Source: Pseudonocardia asaccharolytica DSM 44247 = NBRC 16224 (lineage in GTDB: Bacteria; Actinomycetota; Actinomycetes; Mycobacteriales; Pseudonocardiaceae). From it: a stretch of DNA of 64,000 nucleotides. Shown in pieces: positions 43,273 through 51,493 of the stretch. Location: contig NZ_AUII01000009.1 in NCBI RefSeq assembly GCF_000423625.1, positions 1 through 64,000 on the forward strand. The letters are read 5' to 3'. Made by a program: the position numbers and the translations under genes. The first letter of the stretch is position 1. Each line of letters begins with the position of its first letter. A model generated the notes under the pieces. It saw only the letters and a list, made by a program, of their open reading frames with translations, searched no databases and had not been told where the DNA came from.

Positions 43273-43657
43273 ATGACCGCCACCGCCGCACGGGATTCGG
43301 GTCCGCGGCCGGACGCCGCGGAAGCGACGCCCATCCGGCGTCGATCGAGGTCGCCCGCGCCCGCGCCGCCGCGGCGGGGGTGGCCGACCGGGTGCACTTC
43401 GAGGTGGCCGACGCCGCGGGCTACCCGGCGGCCGGGTTCGACCTGATCTGCCTGCTCGACACCCTGCACGACCTCGGCGATCCCACTGCCGCCGCGGCCA
43501 CCGCCCACCGCGCGTTGCGCCCCGGTGGCACTCTGCTGGTGGTGGGGAACCGCAGGCGGCCGAGGAGCTGGCCGAGAACCTCGCCAACCCGTTCGCCGAC
43601 GTCCGCCGCATCGCCGACATCCCGGCCAACGCCGTCTACGGGGCGCGGCGACTCTGA
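43273..43657 (+). pseudogene. Class I SAM-dependent methyltransferase remnant
   Basis: ATG 43273 starts a short frame that is soon lost. From about 43330 another frame reads SIEVARARAAAAGVADRVHF and AGFDLICLLDTLHDLGDPTA, then LRPGGTLLVVG, the post-motif-I to motif-III part of a methyltransferase. After one more shift come AAEELAENLANPFADVRRIA and a stop. The SAM-binding motif I region is deleted and at least two frameshifts are present. Confidence 0.65.
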
Positions 43658-43661
43658 GCCG

Positions 43662-44666
43662 TCAGCGTCCGAACGTGTCGATGATCGCGTCCAGGCGGTC
43701 GGTGAGCTCCGCGCCGCTCAGACCGTAGCTCGGCGCGTAGCACAGCAGCCGGTCGTAGCGGCCGCGACACCGCACGAGTTGGTCGCGGGCCTCGTCGGGG
43801 GTGCCGGCCACCGCGATCCGGCCCAGCATGCCGGGGGTGACCGCGGCGATCATGGCGTCGGCGTCGCGCTGCGACCAGGCCTCCCGGATCGCCGCGACCG
43901 AGGCCTCGAAGCCCTCCAGTTCGATGAGGCGGCGGTAGGTGCGCACCACCGAGTAGAACGCGATCTGCGCGGCGGCATCGCGCCGGGCCCGGTCACCGTC
44001 CTCGGCGACGCTGCAGATGACGTACCCGGCGATCGGGATGTCGGGGTTGCGCCCGGTCGTCGCCGCGCCCTTGTGCAGCGCGGGCCGCACCACCTCGTCG
44101 ACGTAGCGCCGGGTGAAGATCGGGTGCCCGACCAGCCCGTCGGCGACCGCTCCGGCGGCCGCCACCATGCGCGGGTTGAACCCGGCGAGGTAGACAGGGA
44201 CGGGCTCGCGCGGGGTGACCTCGACGGTGGGCTGCAGCGCCATCCGGTAGAAGCGGCCCTCGTGCCGGACGCCGGAGGGGCCCATCGCCCAGATCCGGCG
44301 CAGCAGCCCCACCAGCTCCTCAACGCGCGGCGCGGGCGCGGAGCCGTCGGCCCCATGCCAGTCCTGCTGCATCCGGCGGGTGCCGGTGCCCAGCCCCAGG
44401 ATGAGCCTGCCGCCGGACAGCTCGTCGAGGTCGCGGGCCTCGGCGGTGAGCACCAGGGGGCTGCGCCCGACGGCGTAGGCGATGCCGCTGGCGATCGTCA
44501 CCGTGCTGGTCGCGGCGGCCATCGCAGCCAGCGACACGGTGGCCGAGCGGTCGTAGAACTCGGTGGTCCACACCGGCTCGAAGCCTCGTTCCTCGGCACG
44601 GCGGGCGGCCAGCGCCGCCGTCGCCAGTGTCCCGCCGTGCACCGCGACGCCCAGCCGCTCCGTCAC
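43662..44666 (-). CDS. LLM-class (F420-type) flavin oxidoreductase
   Basis: 334 residues from GTG 44666, with GGAGG 6 nt upstream. Luciferase-like TIM barrel: TTEFYDRSATVSLAAMAAAT near 34, ASGIAYAVGRSPLVLTAEA near 58, then DELSGGRLILGLGTGT. Actinobacterial proteins of this type usually use reduced coenzyme F420 for hydride transfers. The substrate is not predictable. It stands convergent to the methyltransferase remnant with 4 bp between them, and no partner gene is evident. Confidence 0.87.
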   Translation of the reverse strand: MTERLGVAVHGGTLATAALAARRAEERGFEPVWTTEFYDRSATVSLAAMAAATSTVTIASGIAYAVGRSPLVLTAEARDLDELSGGRLILGLGTGTRRMQQDWHGADGSAPAPRVEELVGLLRRIWAMGPSGVRHEGRFYRMALQPTVEVTPREPVPVYLAGFNPRMVAAAGAVADGLVGHPIFTRRYVDEVVRPALHKGAATTGRNPDIPIAGYVICSVAEDGDRARRDAAAQIAFYSVVRTYRRLIELEGFEASVAAIREAWSQRDADAMIAAVTPGMLGRIAVAGTPDEARDQLVRCRGRYDRLLCYAPSYGLSGAELTDRLDAIIDTFGR

Positions 44667-44731
44667 ATCCGGCCTCCGCTCCACCCGGAAAGTGCCACAC
44701 TAACCCGGACGGCCGCGAAGGCCGTGTCGCA

Positions 44732-44950
44732 TCAGCTCGCTCGCTGCCCGCGCACGACCAGCCCATCGAGCAGCGCGCGGGTCGCCGCCGCCACCGCCTC
44801 CACCGCGGTGTCGAACACCTCCGCGTTGTGCGGGGCAGGCGCCCGGAATCCCGAGATCTTGCGGACGTACTGCAGCGCGGCGGCGCGCACGTCCTCGTCG
44901 GTCACCTCCGGGGCCATCGGCGGACGCAGGGTCTTGATACTGCGGCACAT
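44732..44950 (-). CDS. DUF2277 family small protein
   Basis: 72 residues from ATG 44950. The family signature is clear: MCRSIKTLRPP at the start, then EVTDEDVRAAALQYVRKISG and a helical Ala/Val-rich C-terminal half. DUF2277 proteins are short, widespread in actinobacteria and of unknown function; the N-terminal Cys in MCR is conserved. It is divergent from the alpha/beta hydrolase with only 42 bp between the starts, so the two may share control. Confidence 0.85.
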   Translation of the reverse strand: MCRSIKTLRPPMAPEVTDEDVRAAALQYVRKISGFRAPAPHNAEVFDTAVEAVAAATRALLDGLVVRGQRAS

Positions 44951-44992
44951 GGCCTCTTGACCTCCCCCTCCGGGCACAAAATGATCGGGCAT

Positions 44993-46036
44993 ATGACGCT
45001 TCTGCCCGGGGTTCGTTCCGCCACCGTCGATACGGACCGGCTGCGGATGCACTACGTCGAATCAGGTCCCGCCGACGGTACGCCGATCGTGATGATCCAC
45101 GGCAATCTCTCCACCGGCCGGTTCTACGAGCATCTGTTCCCCGACCTCCCCGACGGGTACCGGGTGATCGCCCCGGACATGCGCGGTTTCGGTGACACCG
45201 AGCCGCTCCCGCTCGACGCCACCCGCGGCCTGGCCGACTGGGCCGAGGACACTGGCGCGCTGCTGGACGCGCTCGGCGTCGAGCAGCCGCCGCATCTGGT
45301 CGGCTGGTCCACCGGCGGCGCGGCGATCGCGCGCTATGCCCACGACCGGCCGGTGGCCTCGCTGACCTTCATCGATCCCGTCGCGCCCTATGGCTTCGGC
45401 GGCACCCACCGCGACGGCAGACCGTGCTTCGCGGACTTCGCGGGCACCGGCGGCGGCACTACCGCCCCCGAGCTGGTGTCCCGGCTGGCCGCGGGCGACG
45501 CGTCGGCCGACAGCCCGTTCTCCATCCGTTCGGTCATGCGCGCGGCGTACTGGGCTCCGACCCACGTCGAGCCGCGCGAGGACCTGCTCGTCACCGAGGT
45601 GCTCAAGACCGTCGTCGGCGACGACGGCTACCCCGGCGACAGCACACCGTCGCAGAACTGGCCGGGGACGGCGCCGGGCACCCGGGGCATCCTCAACGCA
45701 CTGTCCCCCAAGTACTGCGACTGGTCGGACATCGTCGAGCTCGATCCGAAACCGCCGGTGCTGTGGACCCACGGCGAGGCCGACGTCGTCGTCGCCGACA
45801 GCTCGGCGCTGGACATGGGGACGCTCGGGGCGGCCGGAGAGATCCCGGACTGGCCCGGCGACGGCGTGTTCCCCCCGCAGCCGATGGTCGGCCAGATCCG
45901 CGACATCCTGCGCCGCTACGCCGACGCGGGCGGCCGCGTGTGCACCGAGATGTTCCCCGGCTCCGGCCACGGCCCGCACTTCGACGCCCGCGACCGCTGG
46001 GTCGCGGTCTTCACCGACTTCCTCCACTCCGCCTGA
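44993..46036 (+). CDS. Alpha/beta hydrolase
   Basis: 347 residues from ATG 44993; ATG 44981 in the same frame would add four residues. The oxyanion motif is MIHGNLSTGRF near 28, the nucleophile sits in LVGWSTGGAAIARY near 105, a catalytic acid is probable in WTHGEADVVV near 263, and the His in PGSGHGPHFD near 325. The cap region is longer than in minimal esterases, and the acid loop is followed by an insertion (SALDMGTLGAAGEIPDWPG). The reaction could be ester, lactone or epoxide hydrolysis; sequence alone does not decide. Confidence 0.83.
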   Translation: MTLLPGVRSATVDTDRLRMHYVESGPADGTPIVMIHGNLSTGRFYEHLFPDLPDGYRVIAPDMRGFGDTEPLPLDATRGLADWAEDTGALLDALGVEQPPHLVGWSTGGAAIARYAHDRPVASLTFIDPVAPYGFGGTHRDGRPCFADFAGTGGGTTAPELVSRLAAGDASADSPFSIRSVMRAAYWAPTHVEPREDLLVTEVLKTVVGDDGYPGDSTPSQNWPGTAPGTRGILNALSPKYCDWSDIVELDPKPPVLWTHGEADVVVADSSALDMGTLGAAGEIPDWPGDGVFPPQPMVGQIRDILRRYADAGGRVCTEMFPGSGHGPHFDARDRWVAVFTDFLHSA

Positions 46037-46041
46037 CCCCC

Positions 46042-46083
46042 CGCGAGTCGCGGTATTTCCGAGCGCGAGTCGGGGTATTTCCG
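46042..46083. repeat. Tandem 20-bp intergenic repeat
   Basis: CGCGAGTCGCGGTATTTCCG at 46042-46061 and a copy with one change (C to G at position 10) at 46064-46083, two bases apart. It lies 6 bp after the hydrolase stop, in a position where a terminator would be, but is not a simple hairpin. Confidence 0.7.
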
Positions 46084-46170
46084 CGCCCGGTCACCACGGG
46101 ACGGGGCCAGCCGTTGCTCCGATCCGGTGAGGAACCGTCGGACTCCGGCGCCCGGGACCGATGGAGGGAC

Positions 46171-46701
46171 ATGAACGGCGGCGCGCGGGTCCGGCCCGAC
46201 CCGGGGCTGGCGCTGCTCGATGTGTACGACGCCGCGCTGCCGGAGGTCTACGGCTACCTGCTCGCGCGGTGCGGGCGCCGCGCGCTCGCCGAGGACCTGA
46301 CCGCCGAGACGTTCCTGGCGGCGCTGCAGACCTGTCGCCGGCATCCGCCGGCCGTCCTCACCACCGGATGGCTCATCGGGATCGCCCGGCACAAGCTCGT
46401 CGACCACTGGCGGGCGCTCGACCGCGAGGAGCGCGGGCTGCGCGCCGTCGGCGGCGACGCCCCCGACCACACCGATCCGTGGGATGACGAGCTCGACGTC
46501 CTGCTCGCCCGCGAGGTGCTTGCCGCGCAGAGCGCCGTGCACCGCGCCGTCCTGACGTTCCGCTACCTCGACGGTCTGTCGGTGGGCGAGGTCGCCGACG
46601 TTCTCGGCCGCAGCGTGCGCGCCACCGAGGCGCTGCTTGCCCGCGCCCGCGCCGCGTTTCGCCGCACATACCTGCGGCACATGGAGGGAGGCCCGGCATG
46701 A
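46171..46701 (+). CDS. ECF-type RNA polymerase sigma factor
   Basis: 176 residues from ATG 46171. Sigma region 2 is YGYLLARCGRRALAEDLTAE followed by TFLAALQ and WLIGIARHKLVDHWR. Region 4 is AVHRAVLTFRYLDGLSVGEV, ADVLGRSVRATEALLARARA. It should direct RNA polymerase to a small regulon. Its stop overlaps the start of a VOC-domain protein in ATGA, so the two products are co-made; no ordinary zinc anti-sigma gene follows. The paired protein carries an anti-sigma-like N-terminal stretch, which may make it the sensor. Confidence 0.9.
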   Translation: MNGGARVRPDPGLALLDVYDAALPEVYGYLLARCGRRALAEDLTAETFLAALQTCRRHPPAVLTTGWLIGIARHKLVDHWRALDREERGLRAVGGDAPDHTDPWDDELDVLLAREVLAAQSAVHRAVLTFRYLDGLSVGEVADVLGRSVRATEALLARARAAFRRTYLRHMEGGPA

Positions 46702-47918
46702 CCGATCCGCTGGACGACCTCCGCGAACCAGTCCGGCCCGTCGCCCCGGACCCGGCCTTCGCCGCCCGGCTGCGCGCCCGCCTCGAGCGCGCCGTCCTGC
46801 ATCCGAACGCGTGGGAGAACGCCATGCCGACCGCATCCGCCGCGCCGTCGACCGCCGAGTCGCTCGCGCTGCATACCGTCACCCCATACCTGACCGTGCC
46901 CGACGCCGCCGTCGCGCTCGCGTTCTACGCCGACGCGTTCGGCGGGGTGCGCCGCGGCGAGCCGATCCGGATGCCCGACGGACGCATCGGGCACGCCGAG
47001 ATCGCCCTCGGCGACAGCGTGCTCATGCTCGCCGAGGAGTTCCCGGACCTCGGGCTGGTCGCCCCGGCCCGCGGCGCGGTGACCCAGTCGCTGCGGCTGG
47101 AGGTCGCCGATCCCGACGCCGTCGTCGATCGGGCCGTCACCCACGGAGCCCGGCTGGAGCGCCCGGTTGCCGACTCGCCGTACGGGCGCGGCGGAGTGGT
47201 CGTCGACCCGACAGGGCACCGCTGGATGGTGTCACGGGAGACAGCCGTGCTGCGACCGGGCGACGTCGGATACGCGTCGCTGTGGACCTCCGACGCGGCG
47301 GCCGCCGCTCAGTTCTACGGTGCGGTCCTGGGGTGGACGGCCGCCGCGCCCCACGGATCTGCGCCGGCGATCGTCGGCGGCCAGGACCGACGGACCGCGT
47401 TCTGCTGCTACGCCGTCGCCGACGTCGACGCCGCAGTGGAACTGGTGCGTGCGGCAGGGGGCACCGCGGCCGAGCCGACCGTCCGGCCCTACGGCCGGGT
47501 CGCCGACTGCGTCGACGACCAGGGCCTGCGGTTCGCCGTCTTCACCCCGCCTGCGGGGACACTGGCGCTCGACATCGCCCGGCCCGGCGCGCTCACCTCC
47601 CTGGCGATCGAGGTGCCCGACACCGGGCGCGCCCGCGCCTTCTACGGAACGGTGCTGGGCTGGGGGTTCGCGCCGGGCCCGGAGACAGGTGCCTGGATCG
47701 TTCGTATCGATGACCGCGACAGCCATCCGACGACCGGCGTCGCCGACGGCCGGGATCCGGTGATCGTGCCGACGTTCGCCGTGGCCGATATCGCCGCAGC
47801 GGTGGCCGCCGTCCGGACGGCGGGGGGAACCGCCGAGGAGCCGGCGTTCGCCGGGTCCGACACCTATGCCGCCTGCGTCGACGACCAAGGCTGCCGGTTC
47901 TCGCTGGTGCAGTACTGA
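46698..47918 (+). CDS. Multi-VOC (glyoxalase-fold) protein linked to ECF sigma factor
   Basis: 406 residues, starting inside the stop of the sigma gene. Residues 1-40 (DDLREPVRPVAPDPAFAARL) resemble the opening of proteins encoded beside this sigma type, where a short anti-sigma-like peptide precedes a metabolic domain. Three VOC modules follow: about 53-175 (HTVTPYLTVPDAAVALAFYA), 190-290 (GYASLWTSDAAAAAQFYGAV) and 298-405 (SLAIEVPDTGRARAFYGTVL). VOC domains bind small molecules or confer resistance by binding or opening them. A ligand sensor or an enzyme of resistance are both open. Confidence 0.83.
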   Translation: MTDPLDDLREPVRPVAPDPAFAARLRARLERAVLHPNAWENAMPTASAAPSTAESLALHTVTPYLTVPDAAVALAFYADAFGGVRRGEPIRMPDGRIGHAEIALGDSVLMLAEEFPDLGLVAPARGAVTQSLRLEVADPDAVVDRAVTHGARLERPVADSPYGRGGVVVDPTGHRWMVSRETAVLRPGDVGYASLWTSDAAAAAQFYGAVLGWTAAAPHGSAPAIVGGQDRRTAFCCYAVADVDAAVELVRAAGGTAAEPTVRPYGRVADCVDDQGLRFAVFTPPAGTLALDIARPGALTSLAIEVPDTGRARAFYGTVLGWGFAPGPETGAWIVRIDDRDSHPTTGVADGRDPVIVPTFAVADIAAAVAAVRTAGGTAEEPAFAGSDTYAACVDDQGCRFSLVQY

Positions 47919-48059
47919 TCGACCCGTCAACTGTTCCCTCGTCCGGCCGTGTCGCCGACGGCCTCCACGGTGTCGATCCGAGGACCGCCCTCCCCGGGTG
48001 AGGGTCGGCGCATCCGCCCATCATCTCCCCGCCGGCGCACCCGCTGATGTCCAGACGTG

Positions 48060-48096
48060 TCGGCCCGGCCCACCAGAGTGAGGTAGGCCGGGCCGA
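48060..48096 (-). terminator. Hairpin after the first nitrile hydratase operon
   Basis: Perfect 11-bp stem TCGGCCCGGCC/GGCCGGGCCGA with a 15-nt loop, 13 bp downstream of the accessory gene stop on the minus strand. Confidence 0.7.
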
Positions 48097-48108
48097 GTAC
48101 TCGCCGCG

Positions 48109-48534
48109 TCAGCGGATTGCGGGTGAGATCGCTATCGGCTCGCGGTGGGCCTTGTGGTGGTTGGCGTCGCGCGGCACGGCCATCACTTCACGGGTGCGGT
48201 CGTCGAGCGCGACGTCGGAGAGCACGCCGTTGTCGGCCAGCACCGTCTCCAGCGCGGTGAGCCAGTGCTCGTAGTAGCTCCACGGCTCGCCGCCGTTGCC
48301 CTCCTCCCATTGCCTGATCGAGTGGCTCAGGGAACGCTGGAACTCGCCCCACTCGTACTTGCCGCTGTGGTAGGCGGCGACCGCCATGGCGAACGCGCGA
48401 AGCTCCCACGGTTCGTTGAACATGCGTTCGTCGATCCCGCCTCCGGGAAGGCCACACACTAGTGTTTCCACACGGCGGCGTGCGTCGCCGATCGTGGTGG
48501 CGTCAGGACGCACGCCGGTCTCCGAGGCGGTCAT
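48109..48534 (-). CDS. Nitrile hydratase accessory (activator) protein, copy 1
   Basis: 141 residues from ATG 48534, overlapping the alpha-subunit stop in ATGA. It matches the small family that resembles the beta-subunit N-terminus and helps insert cobalt through subunit exchange (as NhlE/P14K do). The core is [20 protein letters not shown] then [12 protein letters not shown] and [15 protein letters not shown]. Copy 2 lies at 56567-56968 and keeps the same blocks. The last 20 residues carry HHKAHREP, a His cluster shared with copy 2. Last gene of the operon. Confidence 0.88.
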   Translation of the reverse strand: MTASETGVRPDATTIGDARRRVETLVCGLPGGGIDERMFNEPWELRAFAMAVAAYHSGKYEWGEFQRSLSHSIRQWEEGNGGEPWSYYEHWLTALETVLADNGVLSDVALDDRTREVMAVPRDANHHKAHREPIAISPAIR

Positions 48535-49145
48535 GACGACGGGGAGGCGGCCGGGCCGACGCCGATCATCGAGTCCCGGGTGACGAGCGCTGCGAGGTCG
48601 AACGTGCCCATCTCCTCGGTCCCCTCCGGTCGCTTCGGCAGCACCCAATAGCGCAGCTCGGAGCTGGAATCCCAGACCCGGATCTCGACCGAGTCGGGGA
48701 CCACGAAGCCGAAGTCCTCGGCCAGCACCTTCCGCGGCTCCCGCACGATCCGCGCGCGGTAGGGCGGGGCCTTGTACCAGTTCGGCGGCAGTCCGAGCAC
48801 CGGCCACGGGTAGCAGGAGCACAGCGTGCAGACGACCAGGTTGTGCACGTCGTCGGTGTTCTCCAGGGCGATCATCTCCTCGCCCTGCAGGCCGCTGATG
48901 TCCATCTCGGCGCATGCGGCGGTGGCATCGGCGAGCAGCCGGGCCTTGAACTCGGGGTCGCTCCAGGCCCGCGCGACGACCTTGGCGCCGAGCTGCGGGC
49001 CGACCTCGTTCTCGTAGATCTCGGCGAGGCGGTCGACCGCCTCGGTCGTCATGATCCCCTTCTCGATCAGCATCGCCTCGAGCGCCTTGACCCGGGCGGT
49101 GATCTCCTCCTGGGTGTTGAGGCGGGTGTCGGTCGGTCCAGCCAT
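48531..49145 (-). CDS. nthA: Cobalt-type nitrile hydratase alpha subunit, copy 1
   Basis: 204 residues from ATG 49145, with GAGGAG 9 nt upstream. The alpha subunit holds the metal; with beta it hydrates nitriles to amides. The metal-binding motif is VCTLCSC with C106, C109 and C111; Thr between the first two Cys marks the cobalt (not iron) type. Two of the Cys are expected to be oxidised to sulfinate and sulfenate. The block [14 protein letters not shown] is intact. Nearly the same length and pattern as copy 2 (202 residues). Confidence 0.96.
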   Translation of the reverse strand: MAGPTDTRLNTQEEITARVKALEAMLIEKGIMTTEAVDRLAEIYENEVGPQLGAKVVARAWSDPEFKARLLADATAACAEMDISGLQGEEMIALENTDDVHNLVVCTLCSCYPWPVLGLPPNWYKAPPYRARIVREPRKVLAEDFGFVVPDSVEIRVWDSSSELRYWVLPKRPEGTEEMGTFDLAALVTRDSMIGVGPAASPSS

Positions 49146-49182
49146 GAAGAAAACTCCTCGAAGATTCGGTGGGGAGGGAAGG

Positions 49183-49866
49183 TCAGGAGGCGAGGGTGAA
49201 GTAGGGCTCCCACACGTCGAAATAGACGACCCCGTTCGGCTCGGCGGTCTCGGCGCCCCAGAGCTCCTCGTTGGTGAACCTGACGGTGTAGAGGTGCTCG
49301 GGGGCGTCGGGGCCGCCGTTGCCCGCGCTGTCGGGATAGAGGTAGGTGCCGTGCGCGGCGGTGATCTCGCCGGTGCGGCCGCGGACGTAGCGGGCCCGTC
49401 GGGTGTGGCCGAACGGGCTGTCCGCCTTGATCGTCACCCGGTCGCCCACCTTGAACTGGGCGACCTTGTCTGAGTCCCGGTTCGCCGGAGCGCCGTGCTT
49501 GACCGCGGCGTCGACGAAGGCCAGCAGCTCGGGATCCTCGCGCTGCGGAAGCGGCGCGTCGGGGTTGTCGAGGTAGAACCGCGTGCGCTCTTCGAGCTCG
49601 GCCATGTCGAGCAGGCCGCTTTTCTCCCCGTAGTGCTCGACGGTGTGCACCCAGTGCTCGTAGTAGTTCGTCAGCAGGTACTCCGCCGGGTCCATCTTCT
49701 CGATGCCGTGCCGGAATTGGTCCACGTTGAACAGGCCGGCCCGGAAGCAGGAGGCGAACATGGCGAACGCGGGCTTTTCCCACTCCGCCCGGAACACCGG
49801 CTCGTTCTCTTGAGTCACGACGGGGCCCAGCCCGTCCGTGCCGCCGAGGTCGAAGACTCCGTTCAT
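49183..49866 (-). CDS. nthB: Nitrile hydratase beta subunit, copy 1
   Basis: 227 residues from ATG 49866, overlapping the amidase stop in ATGA with GGGAGG upstream. It opens with [17 protein letters not shown], the family start, and ends with the barrel domain [20 protein letters not shown] and [11 protein letters not shown]. It closes the active site over the metal in alpha. Gene order beta-alpha-accessory is that of cobalt-type operons such as those of Rhodococcus rhodochrous J1. Copy 2 has close similarity throughout. Confidence 0.95.
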   Translation of the reverse strand: MNGVFDLGGTDGLGPVVTQENEPVFRAEWEKPAFAMFASCFRAGLFNVDQFRHGIEKMDPAEYLLTNYYEHWVHTVEHYGEKSGLLDMAELEERTRFYLDNPDAPLPQREDPELLAFVDAAVKHGAPANRDSDKVAQFKVGDRVTIKADSPFGHTRRARYVRGRTGEITAAHGTYLYPDSAGNGGPDAPEHLYTVRFTNEELWGAETAEPNGVVYFDVWEPYFTLAS

Positions 49867-51410
49867 GCGTTCCTCCCGATCGTCGCGGTGACCGGCGGGT
49901 GGGGGAACCCGCCGAGGGCCTGTTCGTAGGTGTGGGCGACACGCAGCACGGTGGCATCGTCGAAATGCCTACCGATGATCATCATTCCGGCCGGCAGGCC
50001 GCCGACCAGCTCGGTCGGGACGCTGCAGGCCGGATGCCCGGTGACGTTGAAGGGCGCCGTGTTACCGAGCATCGACAGCGCGGTGTCGAGGTAGTCGGCC
50101 AGACAGGCGTCGACCGGCGGGATCTCCCGCGCGGTGTAAGGCAGCGTGGGCATGACCAGCACGTCGTGGTTGGACAGGGCAGCGTCGTAGGCGGCCCGCA
50201 TCGGGGGTGCGACGTTGCGCGCCATCGCGTAGTACACGCCGCCTCCGGTCAGGAAGGTGTGCCGTCCCGACAGCCCGACGAGCTTCACGGTCTTGGACAG
50301 CTCAGCCCCGCGCGCCTTCCGCCCCTTCGCGTAGTGCGCGATGAGCTCCGGGTCGTACAGGCCCTGCCAGTTCATCCCGTGGCCGTTGCCCTCGATCATC
50401 TGGTAGGCGGCGCCCTCGGTGGCGATCACGTTCCACACGTGAATCGCGTCGAGGTGCCAGGGCACGGAGACCTCTTCGGCGACCAACCCCGCCGAGCGGA
50501 GCACCTCGATCGCGGTGCGGACCGCGGCGTCGACCGCGGGATCGGACACGGAGGTGCCGAAGCCCTCGGTCACAATCCCGACGCGCAGCCCGGTGGCTGG
50601 CTCGGCGAGTGCGGCAACGTAGTCCACCGACGCGATCTCGGTGGGCTGGCGGGGGTCGAGCCCGTCGACTCCGGCGAGCACCGACAGCATCAGCGCGGCG
50701 TCGGCGACGGTGCGGGTCATCGGGCCGAGGTGGTCGAGGGTCTGCTCGATCGGGAACGCCCCGGTGTAGGGCACGAGCCCGTGCGTCGGTTTGTGGCCGA
50801 CGATGCCGCAGAACGATGCGGGGATCCGGATCGATCCGCCCTGGTCGCCACCGAGCGCGAGGTCGACATCGCCGGTGGCGACCAGCACGCCGCTCCCGCT
50901 CGACGAGCCACCCGCGTTGCGGGCGGGATCCCAGGGGTTTCGTACCGGCCCCGGCTGGGACGTGAAGCTCGCCCCGGAGAAGCAGAGGTTCTCGCACACG
51001 GCCTTGCCCGCGATGGTCGCGCCCGCCGCGAGGAGATGCGACACGACCGTCGCGTCCCGGCGGGGGACGAATCCCTCGACGGTGACGGATCCGTTCATCA
51101 TCGGTACGCCGGCTACGGCGACGTTGTCCTTGATCGCGACGGTCCGGCCGGCGAGTGGGCCGCCCGCCACCTCCGGGTCTCGGATCTCCGTGGTGACGTA
51201 CCAGGCGCCCAGTGGGTGTTCGCCCGGCGCCCACTCGCGGGCGGGGACCTCGGGCACGGTCTGTGCGTAGAGCGTCTCGACCGCCTCCGACGAGGCGAGG
51301 GTCGCCGCGACAGCCGGGGCGAACTCCGCGAGCGCGGCCTCCGACAAACCGAACGAGAAATGCTCGGACAGCGCCGCGAGCGCGGCGGCATCGGGAACCG
51401 GTACGGGCAT
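49863..51410 (-). CDS. Amidase signature amidase, copy 1
   Basis: 515 residues from ATG 51410, with AGGAGAG upstream; an extension to 51455 is less likely. It converts the amide made by nitrile hydratase to the carboxylic acid and ammonia. The Ser-cis-Ser-Lys triad is visible: K94 (VAIKDN), the GGSSSGSG loop at 167-174 and the nucleophile S193 (DQGGSIRIP). The first gene of the operon, 1.5 kb ahead of the metal enzyme, with a clear promoter upstream. Highly similar to copy 2 at 53723. Confidence 0.93.
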   Translation of the reverse strand: MPVPVPDAAALAALSEHFSFGLSEAALAEFAPAVAATLASSEAVETLYAQTVPEVPAREWAPGEHPLGAWYVTTEIRDPEVAGGPLAGRTVAIKDNVAVAGVPMMNGSVTVEGFVPRRDATVVSHLLAAGATIAGKAVCENLCFSGASFTSQPGPVRNPWDPARNAGGSSSGSGVLVATGDVDLALGGDQGGSIRIPASFCGIVGHKPTHGLVPYTGAFPIEQTLDHLGPMTRTVADAALMLSVLAGVDGLDPRQPTEIASVDYVAALAEPATGLRVGIVTEGFGTSVSDPAVDAAVRTAIEVLRSAGLVAEEVSVPWHLDAIHVWNVIATEGAAYQMIEGNGHGMNWQGLYDPELIAHYAKGRKARGAELSKTVKLVGLSGRHTFLTGGGVYYAMARNVAPPMRAAYDAALSNHDVLVMPTLPYTAREIPPVDACLADYLDTALSMLGNTAPFNVTGHPACSVPTELVGGLPAGMMIIGRHFDDATVLRVAHTYEQALGGFPHPPVTATIGRNA

Positions 51411-51439
51411 CAGCTCTCCTGTCGATGTCGGGGTGGCCG

Positions 51440-51468
51440 AATCTAGGGAGAGCACCTACAAACGTCAA
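51440..51468 (-). promoter_or_regulatory. Sigma-70-type promoter of nitrile hydratase operon 1
   Basis: On the minus strand TTGACG (51463-51468), a 17-bp spacer and TAGATT (51440-51445), 30 bp before the amidase start. The -35 overlaps an inverted repeat, giving a natural point of repression. Confidence 0.65.
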
Positions 51469-51488
51469 TAGATGCTGACGCATTGACG
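51463..51488. promoter_or_regulatory. Inverted repeat overlapping the operon 1 promoter
   Basis: CGTCAAT and ATTGACG, 12 bp apart, overlap the -35 box. A further GTCA lies between them. A candidate site for the ArsR-type repressor encoded at 53100. Confidence 0.45.
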
Positions 51489-51493
51489 CAATA

